From Sutcliffiella horikoshii (GTDB taxonomy: Bacteria; Bacillota; Bacilli; Bacillales; Bacillaceae_I): 64,000 nucleotides of DNA. Each line of letters opens with the position of its first letter. Position 1 is the stretch's first letter. The notes under the pieces are model-generated. The model was not told where the DNA came from. It saw nothing but the letters and a program-made list of their open reading frames with translations, and made no database searches. The stretch is from positions 372,001-436,000 of the forward strand of contig NZ_VTEV01000001.1 of the NCBI RefSeq assembly GCF_008180725.1, given 5' to 3'. Positions 38,960-47,578 of the stretch are shown in pieces. A program made the position numbers and the translations under genes.

Positions 38960-39349
38960 TTAAGCAAATGTTTCAAAAACCCGTTTAATTATTCCAAATG
39001 TTAAAAGACAAAAATACGTAAGAAAAAACAGAAGAAAATTCAGCCTCCAAAACCCTTTAAACACTCTTCTAAAATGGATTTCCTCTTTGATCTTATAATG
39101 TGTCAAAACCATCACGGTTGCAATCAACAATAACACAGTTAAAATGACCGAAAGAAACGACGTATCCCAGATGATGATCATAATAAAGTGCACAGCTAAG
39201 ATAAAAAATAGGGTCGAAGCATCAATCGCCAAATGAAAGGACTTCTTATTGTTTCTTGTTACCAGCTTAGCTATATAAAAAAATGCAATCATCGCAAAAA
39301 TAGGAAGCGTAACAATTGTAGCGAAAGTTCCTGCTAAAATTCCGGACAT
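38960..39349 (-). CDS. DUF3397-like small membrane protein
   Basis: A 129-aa protein with four hydrophobic spans (about residues 5-27, 40-60, 65-85 and 100-122) and short basic loops (KLVTRNNKKSFH, HYKIKEEIHFRR). The length, topology and place between bshC and the panE-like gene match the DUF3397 family of Bacilli, which has no known function. The start has a ribosome site AAGAGGTATG. Identity by family is moderate; membrane nature is certain. Confidence 0.75.
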   Translation of the reverse strand: MSGILAGTFATIVTLPIFAMIAFFYIAKLVTRNNKKSFHLAIDASTLFFILAVHFIMIIIWDTSFLSVILTVLLLIATVMVLTHYKIKEEIHFRRVFKGFWRLNFLLFFLTYFCLLTFGIIKRVFETFA

Positions 39350-39422
39350 TTTTTACATACCTCTTTTCACTTACTTGATTATTTTTGTAATTCACAAGCA
39401 GGATGAACTAGCATAAGAGGTA

Positions 39423-40340
39423 TTAACAGCTTGCATCGTTTTGAAGCCCTTTAACAGCTTCATAAATAAATTCTGTTAGCGGAACTAATTTTCCTTGTTT
39501 TTCAGCCAAGTTTATCATATATCCCAAAATCGCATCGACTTCGGTTTCTCTCCCTGCATTTATATCCCGCTTCATAGAAGAACTGTTTTCCGATGTTTTC
39601 TCGCAAATGGAACAGATATGATTCCACATGTGCTCCCTATTATCTGTTTGAACCAAAAAGCCCATCTCATTATATAAACGTTTCATGCAGTTTTGATAAT
39701 ATTTATTTGATAACAGCTCCCCATTACGAACATCAAATATAGCCGTTAACGGGTTTATGATGGCATTAACAAGCAATTTTTCAATCATCATTCCGTAATA
39801 ATCCATGCACACTTCAAGCGGAAAATTCACACCTATTGAATCCGACCAACTATTCATAAACAAAGCTGCTTGTCGGTCTTTCTTTGTCACAGGATATCCT
39901 GCTATTTTCGTGCGTCCTTTACCTGTCCACATTACGGTGCAATCGTTGATTTTCTTTACACCATGTTCAACTACCCCTAATAAAATCTGAGGTTTCGAGA
40001 ACTGTTTGAGCAAATCAATATGTGACATTCCATTTTGAAGAAAAAGGATCGATTGATCTCTCGAGCACATTTTTAGAACAGGGAGGATTGCTGTTAAGCC
40101 ATATTGCTTTGTTGCAACAATGATTAAATTGTCCTTTAAAGGAACATCTTTCTCCCACTTCATGACTCCTACATTTCTTGTTTCTTTCCCATTTTCACTA
40201 TGCAGAACAGTTAGCCCTTGCTCTTTTAATAGTTGTAGTTGTTCTTGCCGTTTAACATAAAGAGTGACAGCAAATCGTTTTGATAATTGGGAGGCATATA
40301 GAAGGCCGACAGCACCTCCGCCAATAATTCCAATATTCAT
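39423..40340 (-). CDS. 2-dehydropantoate 2-reductase family protein (YlbQ-like)
   Basis: An NADPH-dependent ketopantoate reductase of the PanE family, pantothenate pathway. The 305-aa protein starts MNIGIIGGGAVGLLYASQLSK, a dinucleotide-binding GxGxxG motif, and has the C-terminal ketopantoate reductase domain with MIEKLLVNAIINPLTAIFDV and SSSMKRDINAGRETEVDAILGYM. The catalytic lysine of the EKLLVNA segment is kept. I start at 40340, with AAGGGG at proper distance. B. subtilis has this paralogue, ylbQ, at the same place. Confidence 0.92.
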   Translation of the reverse strand: MNIGIIGGGAVGLLYASQLSKRFAVTLYVKRQEQLQLLKEQGLTVLHSENGKETRNVGVMKWEKDVPLKDNLIIVATKQYGLTAILPVLKMCSRDQSILFLQNGMSHIDLLKQFSKPQILLGVVEHGVKKINDCTVMWTGKGRTKIAGYPVTKKDRQAALFMNSWSDSIGVNFPLEVCMDYYGMMIEKLLVNAIINPLTAIFDVRNGELLSNKYYQNCMKRLYNEMGFLVQTDNREHMWNHICSICEKTSENSSSMKRDINAGRETEVDAILGYMINLAEKQGKLVPLTEFIYEAVKGLQNDASC

Positions 40341-40430
40341 CATATCCCCTTCTTTAGTCCTATTTCTCTTATTGTACCAATTTATCGTTAATGGTTGTAC
40401 TGTTCTTTTCCCCTGCGCTATCTTGCACAT

Positions 40431-40471
40431 AAAAAATATCCAGTGCCACAAATGGGCACTGGACATTTTTT
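40431..40471. terminator. Terminator after the acyl-CoA carboxylase operon
   Basis: TGTCCAGTGCC pairs with GGCACTGGATA around a seven-base loop with T runs on both strands; it ends the carboxylase operon on the minus strand. Confidence 0.88.
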
Positions 40472-42014
40472 ACACCGGATAAACCGGGTGTTTACGATGA
40501 CTAAATGTCATTTGCTTGCCTGAATAATAATGGAAGCGGCTAATCAATACATCTCGTAAATCTTTTGCAGGTACTATATCATCTACAATCATTTCCGAAG
40601 CTAATTTATAGATATCAATGTGTTCTTTATATTCCTGGTGCTTTTCTTGTACAAAAGCAATTCTTTCTTTTGGATCTTCAATTTCATTAATTTTGTTTGA
40701 ATATACCGCGTTGACCGCTGCTTCAGGTCCCATTACTGCTATTTGTGCAGTCGGAAGTGCAATGCAGCAATCCGGTTCAAATGCCGGCCCTGCCATTGCA
40801 TAAAGTCCCGCCCCATAAGCTTTTCTTACCACAACAGAAATTTTTGGAACCGTTGCGGAACTCATCGCTGCAATGAGTTTAGCTCCGTGGCGGATAATAC
40901 CTGCGCGTTCCACTTTTGTGCCAATCATGAAACCTGGAACATCAGCAAGGAACAGTAAAGGAATGTGGTATGCATCACAAAGCTGAATGAATTTCGCACC
41001 TTTGTCTGCAGAATCTACAAAAAGTACTCCACCCTTCACTTTTGGCTGGTTTGCGATAATCCCGACAACCTTTCCATCCATCCTTGCGAAACCGGTTATT
41101 AATTCAGGCGCGAATAACTTCTTGATTTCAAAGAAACTGTTTGCATCTATCAACTGATCTATCGCTTCATACATATCAAATGGCGCGTTTTGATTTACAG
41201 GAATGATATCTGTCAGCGCTCTTCCTTCTTTTGGGCTGACAGCATCCAATTCTTTTGTCTTCTCCTGGTAACTGCCAGGAAAATATTCAAGGTACTTTCG
41301 GGCTTGCTGAATAGCTTCTTCTTCCGTAGCAGCGAGGACATCTCCACAACCACTGACAGAGCAATGCATTCTTGCTCCACCCATTTCCTCCAGTGTAACC
41401 TTCTCCCCAATTACCTTCTCTGCCATACGAGGAGACCCCAGGTACATGGATGCATTTCCATCTACCATTACCACAATGTCACAGAAAGCAGGAATATAAG
41501 CTCCTCCAGCAGCGGATGGACCGAATAATAGACAAATTTGTGGAACCATTCCAGAAAGCTTTACTTGGTTGTAAAAGATTTTTCCAGCGCCGCGGCGGTT
41601 AGGGAACATGTCTAGTTGGTCTGTAATTCTCGCTCCGGCAGAGTCAACTAGATAAAGAATCGGAACCATTAGTTTTTCGGCAGTTTCTTGAATTCTAATA
41701 ATTTTTTCTACCGTTCTCGCTCCCCATGAACCTGCTTTAACAGTAGAATCATTTGCCATCACACAGACTGTTTGACCATTTATTTTACCTATTGCCGTTA
41801 CAACGCCGTCAGCCGGAAGCCCTTTTGCTTTATTATTGGCAAAAAGTCCATCCTCCTCGTATTGTCCGTTGTCAAATAGTAGAGCAAGGCGGTCACGAAC
41901 AAACAACTTGTTTTGTTCTTTTAATTTCTCGTGATATTTCTCACTTCCGCCGCTCTTAATCGTCTCTACCGTTTCTTGAAACTCTTGTTCTAAATCAGTG
42001 GTGGTTTTTATCAT
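40470..42014 (-). CDS. Acyl-CoA carboxylase, carboxyltransferase subunit
   Basis: Transfers carboxylate from carboxybiotin to an acyl-CoA. The 514-aa protein holds both halves of the carboxyltransferase domain in one chain, as in propionyl-/methylcrotonyl-CoA carboxylase beta subunits and B. subtilis YngE/YqjD, not the split AccA/AccD of fatty acid synthesis. The oxyanion-hole motifs GPSAAGGAYIPAFCD and RKAYGAGLYAMAGPAFEPD are intact. It is the third gene after biotin carboxylase and a carrier protein, so the three form one enzyme. Substrate cannot be settled from sequence. Confidence 0.92.
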   Translation of the reverse strand: MIKTTTDLEQEFQETVETIKSGGSEKYHEKLKEQNKLFVRDRLALLFDNGQYEEDGLFANNKAKGLPADGVVTAIGKINGQTVCVMANDSTVKAGSWGARTVEKIIRIQETAEKLMVPILYLVDSAGARITDQLDMFPNRRGAGKIFYNQVKLSGMVPQICLLFGPSAAGGAYIPAFCDIVVMVDGNASMYLGSPRMAEKVIGEKVTLEEMGGARMHCSVSGCGDVLAATEEEAIQQARKYLEYFPGSYQEKTKELDAVSPKEGRALTDIIPVNQNAPFDMYEAIDQLIDANSFFEIKKLFAPELITGFARMDGKVVGIIANQPKVKGGVLFVDSADKGAKFIQLCDAYHIPLLFLADVPGFMIGTKVERAGIIRHGAKLIAAMSSATVPKISVVVRKAYGAGLYAMAGPAFEPDCCIALPTAQIAVMGPEAAVNAVYSNKINEIEDPKERIAFVQEKHQEYKEHIDIYKLASEMIVDDIVPAKDLRDVLISRFHYYSGKQMTFSHRKHPVYPV

Positions 42015-42050
42015 CTTATTCCCCCGCTTTCTTCTCAAAGTTGTCAAATA

Positions 42051-42263
42051 CTATTCCAATTCCAGCAGCACATCTCCATCATTTACGAATTCGCCTTCTG
42101 CAGTAGAAATGCTCGCCACTTTCCCGTTCATCATTACTTCCACTGGAATTTCCATTTTCATGGACTCTAAAATAATTACAGTTTGACCAGCTGTTACTTC
42201 ATCGCCAACTTCCACTAACACCTTCCAAACTGTACCTGCCATTGCTGCTTCCACTTTTTTCAT
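42051..42263 (-). CDS. Biotin carboxyl carrier protein (short)
   Basis: A 70-aa free-standing biotinyl domain with the biotinylation motif ESMKMEIPV, Lys34 of the MKM being the acceptor. It lacks the N-terminal extension and thumb of AccB. It resembles the short YngHB type that serves degradative acyl-CoA carboxylases. AGGAGGAAATTATA precedes the ATG at 42263. It lies between the biotin carboxylase and carboxyltransferase genes. Confidence 0.94.
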   Translation of the reverse strand: MKKVEAAMAGTVWKVLVEVGDEVTAGQTVIILESMKMEIPVEVMMNGKVASISTAEGEFVNDGDVLLELE

Positions 42264-42297
42264 TATAATTTCCTCCTGATCTCATGTTGTAATAGAT

Positions 42298-43641
42298 TTA
42301 AGTAGTAATTGGGTTCATCGACTGAATAAAACCAGTATGGTAGTGACCAGAGACAAAATCATCGGTCTCAAGGGCGCGTATTAAAAACGGAAGATTCGTT
42401 TTAATTCCTTCGATTGAAGCTGCCCTTAAATACTCTTTTGCCCGTTCAATTGTCGCTTCTCTCGTCTCACCGGAAACGATAATCTTAGCAATCATTGGGT
42501 CATAAAATGGTGTTACTTTTAGATCTGGACCATAGCCGCTATCCACTCTGACTCCCTCTTCCATAGGAAGGTGCCATTTAGTGATGAGCCCAGGTGAAGG
42601 AAAGAATTTCACTGGATCTTCTGCATACAGACGAAATTCTATCGCGTGTCCGGTGCTTGTGATTTCCTCCTGTTTCACTGGCAGCTCTTCGCCAGCTGCA
42701 ACATGAAGTTGCCATTCTACAAGATCAAGCCCAGTGATGCACTCCGTTATCGGATGCTCAACCTGCAGTCTGGTATTCATTTCAAGAAAATAGAAGTTTT
42801 CCTCTTCATCCATGATGAACTCGACAGTTCCGGCATTCTTGTAACCTACTTCTTTTGCGGCCAAGACAGCAGCTTCACAAATTTTTATTCCAGTCTCTTG
42901 GCTCATTGCCGGACTCTGTGCTTCTTCAATTACCTTTTGGTTCCTTCTTTGAACAGAGCAGTTCCTTTCAAACATATGTACAACATTTCCATGCGCATCT
43001 CCAAAGATCTGCACCTCTATATGCTTGGCATTACCCACGTATTTTTCAATAAACATATCCTCGTTTTTGAAATAAGCTTTCGCTCGTTTCTTTGTCTGTT
43101 CGAAAGTATTCTCGATATCCTGTTTGTTTTCACAGCGGTGCATTCCAATTCCACCGCCTCCTCCACTAGCTTTTAACATAACAGGGAAACCGATTTTCTC
43201 TGCAAGGACCAACGCTTCCTCCAATGATTCAACAGGCTGCTCAGAGCCAGGAACAATCGGCACGCCAGCTTTAATCATCGCTCTGCGGGAAGATAATTTA
43301 TCTCCCATTAATTTGATAACGTCCACACTTGGTCCAATGAATGTCAGTCCTGCTTCCTGGAGCGCTTGTGCAAACTCTCCATTCTCCGATAAGAAACCGT
43401 AGCCTGGGTGGACTCCATCCACGTTTTCTTCCTTGGCGATTTCCAAGATTCGTTCTACGTTTAAATAAGATTTTTGAGGCGGGGCCTCACCTACATGTCT
43501 TGCTACTGTCGCTTGCTGAACATATGGCAAATCTTTATCAGCGTCAGAATATATAGCAACTGTTTCTACCCCTAATCGTTGACATGTTCGTATGATTCGT
43601 TCTGCAATTTCTCCTCGATTAGCAATCAGTATTTTTTGCAT
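42298..43641 (-). CDS. Biotin carboxylase subunit of an acyl-CoA carboxylase
   Basis: ATP-dependent carboxylation of biotin. The 447-aa protein has the N-terminal biotin carboxylase domain (ILIANRGEIAERIIRTCQRLG), an ATP-grasp domain with the glycine loop KASGGGGGIGM, the MEMNTRLQVEHPITE motif and the C-terminal domain. It is close to AccC but encoded with a short carrier and a fused carboxyltransferase, so it is a dedicated paralogue. AAAGGGG precedes the ATG at 43641. A consensus cre site lies upstream, predicting CcpA catabolite repression. Confidence 0.93.
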   Translation of the reverse strand: MQKILIANRGEIAERIIRTCQRLGVETVAIYSDADKDLPYVQQATVARHVGEAPPQKSYLNVERILEIAKEENVDGVHPGYGFLSENGEFAQALQEAGLTFIGPSVDVIKLMGDKLSSRRAMIKAGVPIVPGSEQPVESLEEALVLAEKIGFPVMLKASGGGGGIGMHRCENKQDIENTFEQTKKRAKAYFKNEDMFIEKYVGNAKHIEVQIFGDAHGNVVHMFERNCSVQRRNQKVIEEAQSPAMSQETGIKICEAAVLAAKEVGYKNAGTVEFIMDEEENFYFLEMNTRLQVEHPITECITGLDLVEWQLHVAAGEELPVKQEEITSTGHAIEFRLYAEDPVKFFPSPGLITKWHLPMEEGVRVDSGYGPDLKVTPFYDPMIAKIIVSGETREATIERAKEYLRAASIEGIKTNLPFLIRALETDDFVSGHYHTGFIQSMNPITT

Positions 43642-43726
43642 GGAGTTATCCCCTTTCTAAAGAACTTGCAATTTAAATCCCTAACAAACTACTATTTCTA
43701 CATAATTCCTCGATTTCCTTCTTTAA

Positions 43727-43741
43727 TTGCAAGCGCTTTCT
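43727..43741. promoter_or_regulatory. cre site (CcpA operator)
   Basis: TTGCAAGCGCTTTCT matches the cre consensus WTGNAANCGNWNNCW at every position. It lies 86 bases upstream of the biotin carboxylase start. A weaker relative, with the AAGCGCTT core and two mismatches, is at about 43820-43834, next to the GNAT gene. Confidence 0.75.
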
Positions 43742-43859
43742 AAAATTATTGCAGAATTTTTTGTTTTTTTGTTATATAATTAATATTAAAATAAACCATT
43801 CTGCTTAATATGTATAGTGGTAAGCGCTTCAATTAGAGATATCCAAGGGGGAAATGTAT

Positions 43860-44354
43860 ATGACTGTTAAAAAACTATCAATAAACTATAAAACACTGGA
43901 AGAGTTCAAACAGTTCAGGGAATATGGCATACAGGAACTATCCATGTTGGAAGATCTCCAAGATAACATAATCGAAAATGACAGCGAATCACCATTCTAC
44001 GGTATTTATTATGGTGAAAAACTTGTGGCAAGGATGAGCCTGTACCGGGTTTCCAAAGAGCTAGATAAATATTTTGAACCTCGCCAAGATTATTTAGAGT
44101 TATGGAAATTAGAAGTATTATCTAATTACCAGCGTAAAGGTTTCGGGAAAGAACTAGTTGATTTTGCGAAAGGGTTTGGGCTTCCAATCAAAACGAACCC
44201 TCGTGTCAAATCAGCCGACTTCTGGAATCGTATGGGGTTCACTTCTGTACATTATGATGTAGAGCGTGATCTAGGGGAAAACCCGCTTGTGTGGTATCCA
44301 GAAGGAGTTAAGGCTCAAGAAAGACTCTCGGCTAAAGAGGAAACGACAGATTAA
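43860..44354 (+). CDS. ylbP: GNAT-family N-acetyltransferase (YlbP-like)
   Basis: A 164-aa GNAT-fold protein. The acetyl-CoA-binding region is seen as EVLSNYQRKGFGKELVDFAKGFGLPIKTNPR, with the A-motif QxxGxG-like RKGFGKE. Closely resembles B. subtilis YlbP in sequence (TLEEFKQFREYGIQELSMLEDLQ) and place. The acceptor is unknown. I use the ATG at 43860, eight bases after GGGGG; the ATG two codons earlier is too close. Divergent from the carboxylase operon. Confidence 0.88.
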   Translation: MTVKKLSINYKTLEEFKQFREYGIQELSMLEDLQDNIIENDSESPFYGIYYGEKLVARMSLYRVSKELDKYFEPRQDYLELWKLEVLSNYQRKGFGKELVDFAKGFGLPIKTNPRVKSADFWNRMGFTSVHYDVERDLGENPLVWYPEGVKAQERLSAKEETTD

Positions 44355-44360
44355 AAGTAA

Positions 44361-44399
44361 AAGGTAATTGCTTCAATTTGAGCAATTACCTTTTTTGTT
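44361..44399. terminator. Bidirectional terminator between convergent genes
   Basis: AAGGTAATTGCT and AGCAATTACCTT form a perfect 12-bp stem with an 8-base loop, followed by TTTTTT on the plus strand. Confidence 0.9.
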
Positions 44400-45029
44400 T
44401 TACTTTTTATCCACCTGGTTTTTCAAGCTTTCCAATTCGTCGAGCAGCTTGACCACAAGTTCATCACTTTTACGAAGTTCCTCATTCAAAAGCACAATCG
44501 TCTCACTTTCCCATTGGAAAGGATCTGTATTCTCTGGTGTTCGAGGAAGGTTTTCGTAAACATCGCCATTTACAAGTTCATTGGGTTTAAAATAGATGAC
44601 TACTTCACATCCAAGATCACCAACGGCTATTCGTTTCTTCAAATTAACTCTCCCATATCCAAATTTTCTTGAGGCAATCCCCCCAAAAACACTAGAAGTC
44701 ATATTACAAAGATGTGGAGCATCCCTTACCATTTCACCGAAAGGACAACGGTTTGCTTTAACAATTACATACTCTGAAGTAATGGAAGAGATATAGAATT
44801 CTCCACCAATAGAATTTTTTAAATCTACAATCACTTCTGCATATTTGTCTACGGACCAATTATCTTCTCTATTGCCGTAAAAGTCCTCAATCCATTCCCC
44901 TGTTCTCAATCCTATTTGGCGAATATATTCCCCCGCCGTTTTCCCCACTGTTTTTTCATGGATAAATGCATATTGCGTAATGAGTTTCGAAAGAAATATC
45001 GAGCCAGTCAATTGTGTTTTGGTGCTCAT
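44400..45029 (-). CDS. Methanogen-output-domain-like protein
   Basis: A 209-aa soluble protein. The central part, NRCPFGEMVRDAPHLCNMTSSVFGGIASRKFGYGRVNLKKRIAVGDLGCEVVIYF, carries three cysteines and looks like the domain annotated as methanogen output domain 1, which in Bacilli is often joined to PAS/kinase or phosphatase modules; here it stands alone with a C-terminal coiled coil (about 180-205). Possible redox or ligand sensor; this is inference. AGGAGAGGAAG sets the start. It lies 15 bases after the DCC1-like gene and is probably co-transcribed with it. Confidence 0.65.
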   Translation of the reverse strand: MSTKTQLTGSIFLSKLITQYAFIHEKTVGKTAGEYIRQIGLRTGEWIEDFYGNREDNWSVDKYAEVIVDLKNSIGGEFYISSITSEYVIVKANRCPFGEMVRDAPHLCNMTSSVFGGIASRKFGYGRVNLKKRIAVGDLGCEVVIYFKPNELVNGDVYENLPRTPENTDPFQWESETIVLLNEELRKSDELVVKLLDELESLKNQVDKK

Positions 45030-45044
45030 TACTCTCTTCCTCTC

Positions 45045-45455
45045 CTATAGAAATCTTTTTTTCATTTCTGGGTTTGGCAACATACATTGGTCTTTCTTTC
45101 CGAACCATCTATAGCGATTTCTCGCAATAAAAGAATAAACTATATCTCTTAGAGGTTTAGGTATAATAATCAAAGGATACAAAAGCTTCCAAGCACCATC
45201 TAATTCTTTAGCTACTTTTAAAGCTGCTGTAGACTTCGTATATAGTTTCTTGCTATCTACATAATAGAAGCTATCAAACTGGTCCAAAGGGAGAGAATGC
45301 TCCTTTAATATGGTTTGTCCCCCTTCAGACTGAAGCGAGGCAAACTTAAAGTTCGCTTCTTTGTCATGTTTTATCACAAAAGTCACCATGGAATTACACA
45401 AATTACATACCCCATCAAAAAGAAGAATAGGGTGCTTAGTATGTATTTCAGGCAA
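45045..45455 (-). CDS. DCC1-like thiol-disulfide oxidoreductase family protein (DUF393)
   Basis: A 136-aa protein with the DUF393 hallmark ILLFDGVCNLCNSMVTFVIKHD, containing the DxxCxxC motif, and the later FYYVDSKKLYTKSTAALKVAKEL and YSFIARNRYRWFGKKDQC. Predicted thioredoxin-like thiol oxidoreductase, similar to B. subtilis YuxK. I start at a TTG (45455) because AAAGGAG lies seven bases upstream; an in-frame ATG 24 bases earlier has no site. Confidence 0.85.
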   Translation of the reverse strand: MPEIHTKHPILLFDGVCNLCNSMVTFVIKHDKEANFKFASLQSEGGQTILKEHSLPLDQFDSFYYVDSKKLYTKSTAALKVAKELDGAWKLLYPLIIIPKPLRDIVYSFIARNRYRWFGKKDQCMLPNPEMKKRFL

Positions 45456-45596
45456 AATATCTCTCCTTTCAGGAACCATCCAGATCATTCCATTACTTTT
45501 TCATTATACAACTAAATCCCTCTAATGTATCTATTCAACTCAACTCTTTGTAGATTTTTGTGGTCATAACTATGGAATTCGAGTGAATAAAAGGGA

Positions 45597-45940
45597 TTCT
45601 CCTGTCGTTCAGGCGTATAGAACCGTTCTATTAGACATTTCAAGAGCATTCTCCTGTTGCCCGGGGGTATAGAACCGTTCTATTGGACATTTCAGGTGAT
45701 TTCTCCTCCCGTTCGGGCGTATAGAACCGTTCTATTGGACATTTCAGGTGGTTTCTCCTCTCGTTCGGGCGTATAGAACCGTTCTATTGGACATTTCAGG
45801 TGGTTTCTCCTGCCTTCGGGCGTATAGAACCGTTCTATTGGACATTTCAGGTGGTTTCTCCTCCCGTTCGGGCGTATAGAACCGTTCTATTGGACATTTC
45901 AGGTGGTTTCTCCTGCCTTCGGGCGTATAGAGTAACGTGT
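45597..45940. repeat. Tandem repeat array C, 52-bp unit, about 7 copies
   Basis: The GTATAG of each unit lies at 45615, 45667, 45719, 45771, 45822, 45874 and 45925, so the period is 52 with two 51-base units. Each unit contains AGAAC-c-GTTCT, an 11-base palindrome, and the string TTCGGGCGTAT, which also occurs almost unchanged in array A. It lies between the ylbO terminator and the DCC1-like gene; 45489-45596 shows nothing else. Confidence 0.95.
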
Positions 45941-45960
45941 GTTATGACCCATAACCAATT

Positions 45961-45990
45961 AAAAAACCACCCTGGTAAAAGGATGGTTCC
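45961..45990 (-). terminator. Intrinsic terminator after ylbO
   Basis: On the minus strand AACCATCCT pairs with AGGGTGGTT around TTTACC and is followed by TTTT. Confidence 0.83.
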
Positions 45991-46002
45991 GATTTCAAGA
46001 TG

Positions 46003-46620
46003 CTATTTCTCCACTCTCTCTAAATTCCCGTTGCGATCCATTTGAAATTTCACTTTTTTGTTTTTTTCATCATCTTGTAGTACAACCATTTTCCTGGCGC
46101 GCTCCATAATTTCGATTAGAGCACGGTAATCTTCTTCTACCAAATTCATGGATGATTCAAGTTCCAGCTTAGCCTCTGCTATATGTTTAAGGTCAGCTTC
46201 TAACTGTTCCACTTGCTTTTTCAGGCTTTGATTCTCTTCTTTAATTTTTGTATATTCATTTTCTAATTGCTCTAGATGATTTAAGTAACTGATTACAGCT
46301 GAAATTGTCAGGTTATCTCCTGCATATAATTTATTATTAATTGCACCAAAATCATTTTCAAAGGCGACAGGTTGAGGAGCAGCTTGCTCTTTTTTCAGCT
46401 CTTTACGTTGTTTCTTCGCCAGTTCAATTCCTGTTGCATATTGTTTCCTCACATATGAATTCCACCGAAAACCGCAAGCAGCAGATGTCCGAGAAAGCTT
46501 TTTTCCCACTTCCTCAAACGCAGTCAATTGGGTTCCACCTTCTCTTATATATCGTAAAACCACTTCCGCCAACAATAAATCTTCATCTTGAGTCCAAGCA
46601 TCTTGACGAACAGTAGACAT
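46003..46620 (-). CDS. ylbO: RsfA-family (YlbO) prespore transcription regulator
   Basis: A 205-aa putative DNA-binding protein. The N terminus (MSTVRQDAWTQDEDLLLAEVVLRYIREGGTQL, then FRWNSYVRKQY) is a Myb/SANT-like domain typical of RsfA proteins, which modulate SigF/SigG forespore genes. A long coiled coil follows (about residues 95-175). AAGGGGGA sets the ATG at 46620. Matches B. subtilis YlbO in place. The target genes are unknown. Confidence 0.9.
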   Translation of the reverse strand: MSTVRQDAWTQDEDLLLAEVVLRYIREGGTQLTAFEEVGKKLSRTSAACGFRWNSYVRKQYATGIELAKKQRKELKKEQAAPQPVAFENDFGAINNKLYAGDNLTISAVISYLNHLEQLENEYTKIKEENQSLKKQVEQLEADLKHIAEAKLELESSMNLVEEDYRALIEIMERARKMVVLQDDEKNKKVKFQMDRNGNLERVEK

Positions 46621-46709
46621 ATTGCTATCCCCCTTACACACTTTTTTTACCTATACATATGCGTGTAATAGAAAAGATAGACTACGTGTTGACTAAAATG
46701 CCCTGTATT

Positions 46710-47471
46710 CTACTTTTTCTTACTTTCTAAAAAAGCTTTTACGGCATCGTGATGTTCATCTTGTTCCCAAAGGACGGAACATTGCTCTATCTCAGCTAGC
46801 ATTCTTTCTTTTAAAGCTGTCTGTTCCCATCTGGAGATAACACTCTTTTTGTAACTTCTCAACACCGCGGAAGAAACGGCGATTTCCTCTTGTAATGACT
46901 GGGGCTCGAAAAATGGGACCACTTTTTGGATAAACCCTAACTCCAATGCTTCACTGGCTGTATACGTTTTAGCAGACGTCAACATTTTCATAGCACTTGC
47001 ATGCGGTATTTTTTCCATCAACATGCTCGCTCCTCCCCAACCGGTGGTGATGCCAAGTCTGCCTTGTACAAATCCAAGTTTTGCATGAGTTAAAGCCCAG
47101 CGTTGATCACAGGCAGATGCAATTTCACAACCTCCCCCTATTGCAGTTCCGTTTATTAAAGCAACGGTTGGAACCGGCAGCGTCGTGAGGTCATATAAAA
47201 TCATTCCCATTTTTGAAAGCATGCTGTAGGCTTCTTCTTTTGTATGTAATGCATGAAATACGGACAGGTCCCCACCGGAACAAAACGATTGATTTCCACT
47301 GCCAGTAATGATGAAAGCTCGGATGGCAGGATTTTCTCTGACTTGCTTTAGTGAAGACTTTAATTCGTTCATTACATCATAATCGATGGCATTTCGTTTG
47401 TCTGGGCGGTTGATGGTAAACCAGTAGTATTGGTCATCATCTATGTGAGTGTTGACTTTTAATTCTGTCAT
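46710..47471 (-). CDS. Enoyl-CoA hydratase/isomerase family protein
   Basis: A 253-aa crotonase-fold protein. The CoA-binding and oxyanion motifs are present: RPDKRNAIDYDVMNEL, FSGG-type FCSGGDLSVFH and NGTAIGGGCEIASACDQRWALTHAKLGFVQGRLGITTGWGG. One catalytic Glu region (GCEIA) is kept but the second Glu of true hydratases is replaced within RLGITTGWGG, so the reaction may differ. Start at 47471; a GTG upstream overlaps the ribosome site. Could act in fatty or branched-chain acid breakdown. Confidence 0.85.
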   Translation of the reverse strand: MTELKVNTHIDDDQYYWFTINRPDKRNAIDYDVMNELKSSLKQVRENPAIRAFIITGSGNQSFCSGGDLSVFHALHTKEEAYSMLSKMGMILYDLTTLPVPTVALINGTAIGGGCEIASACDQRWALTHAKLGFVQGRLGITTGWGGASMLMEKIPHASAMKMLTSAKTYTASEALELGFIQKVVPFFEPQSLQEEIAVSSAVLRSYKKSVISRWEQTALKERMLAEIEQCSVLWEQDEHHDAVKAFLESKKK

Positions 47472-47578
47472 GATTTTGTGGACCACCTTTTTTGGAGTAT
47501 TGTGTTTATTTTAACTTATTTTTGGTGTGGTGTGGGGATTATGTGGTCGTATTGATAGTAGGAAAGAGTTGAGTAAGT

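Noticed and set aside
45597-45940. Row of LexA (SOS) boxes
   Set aside because: The palindrome AGAACCGTTCT has a one-base centre instead of the four-base spacing of CGAACNNNNGTTCG.
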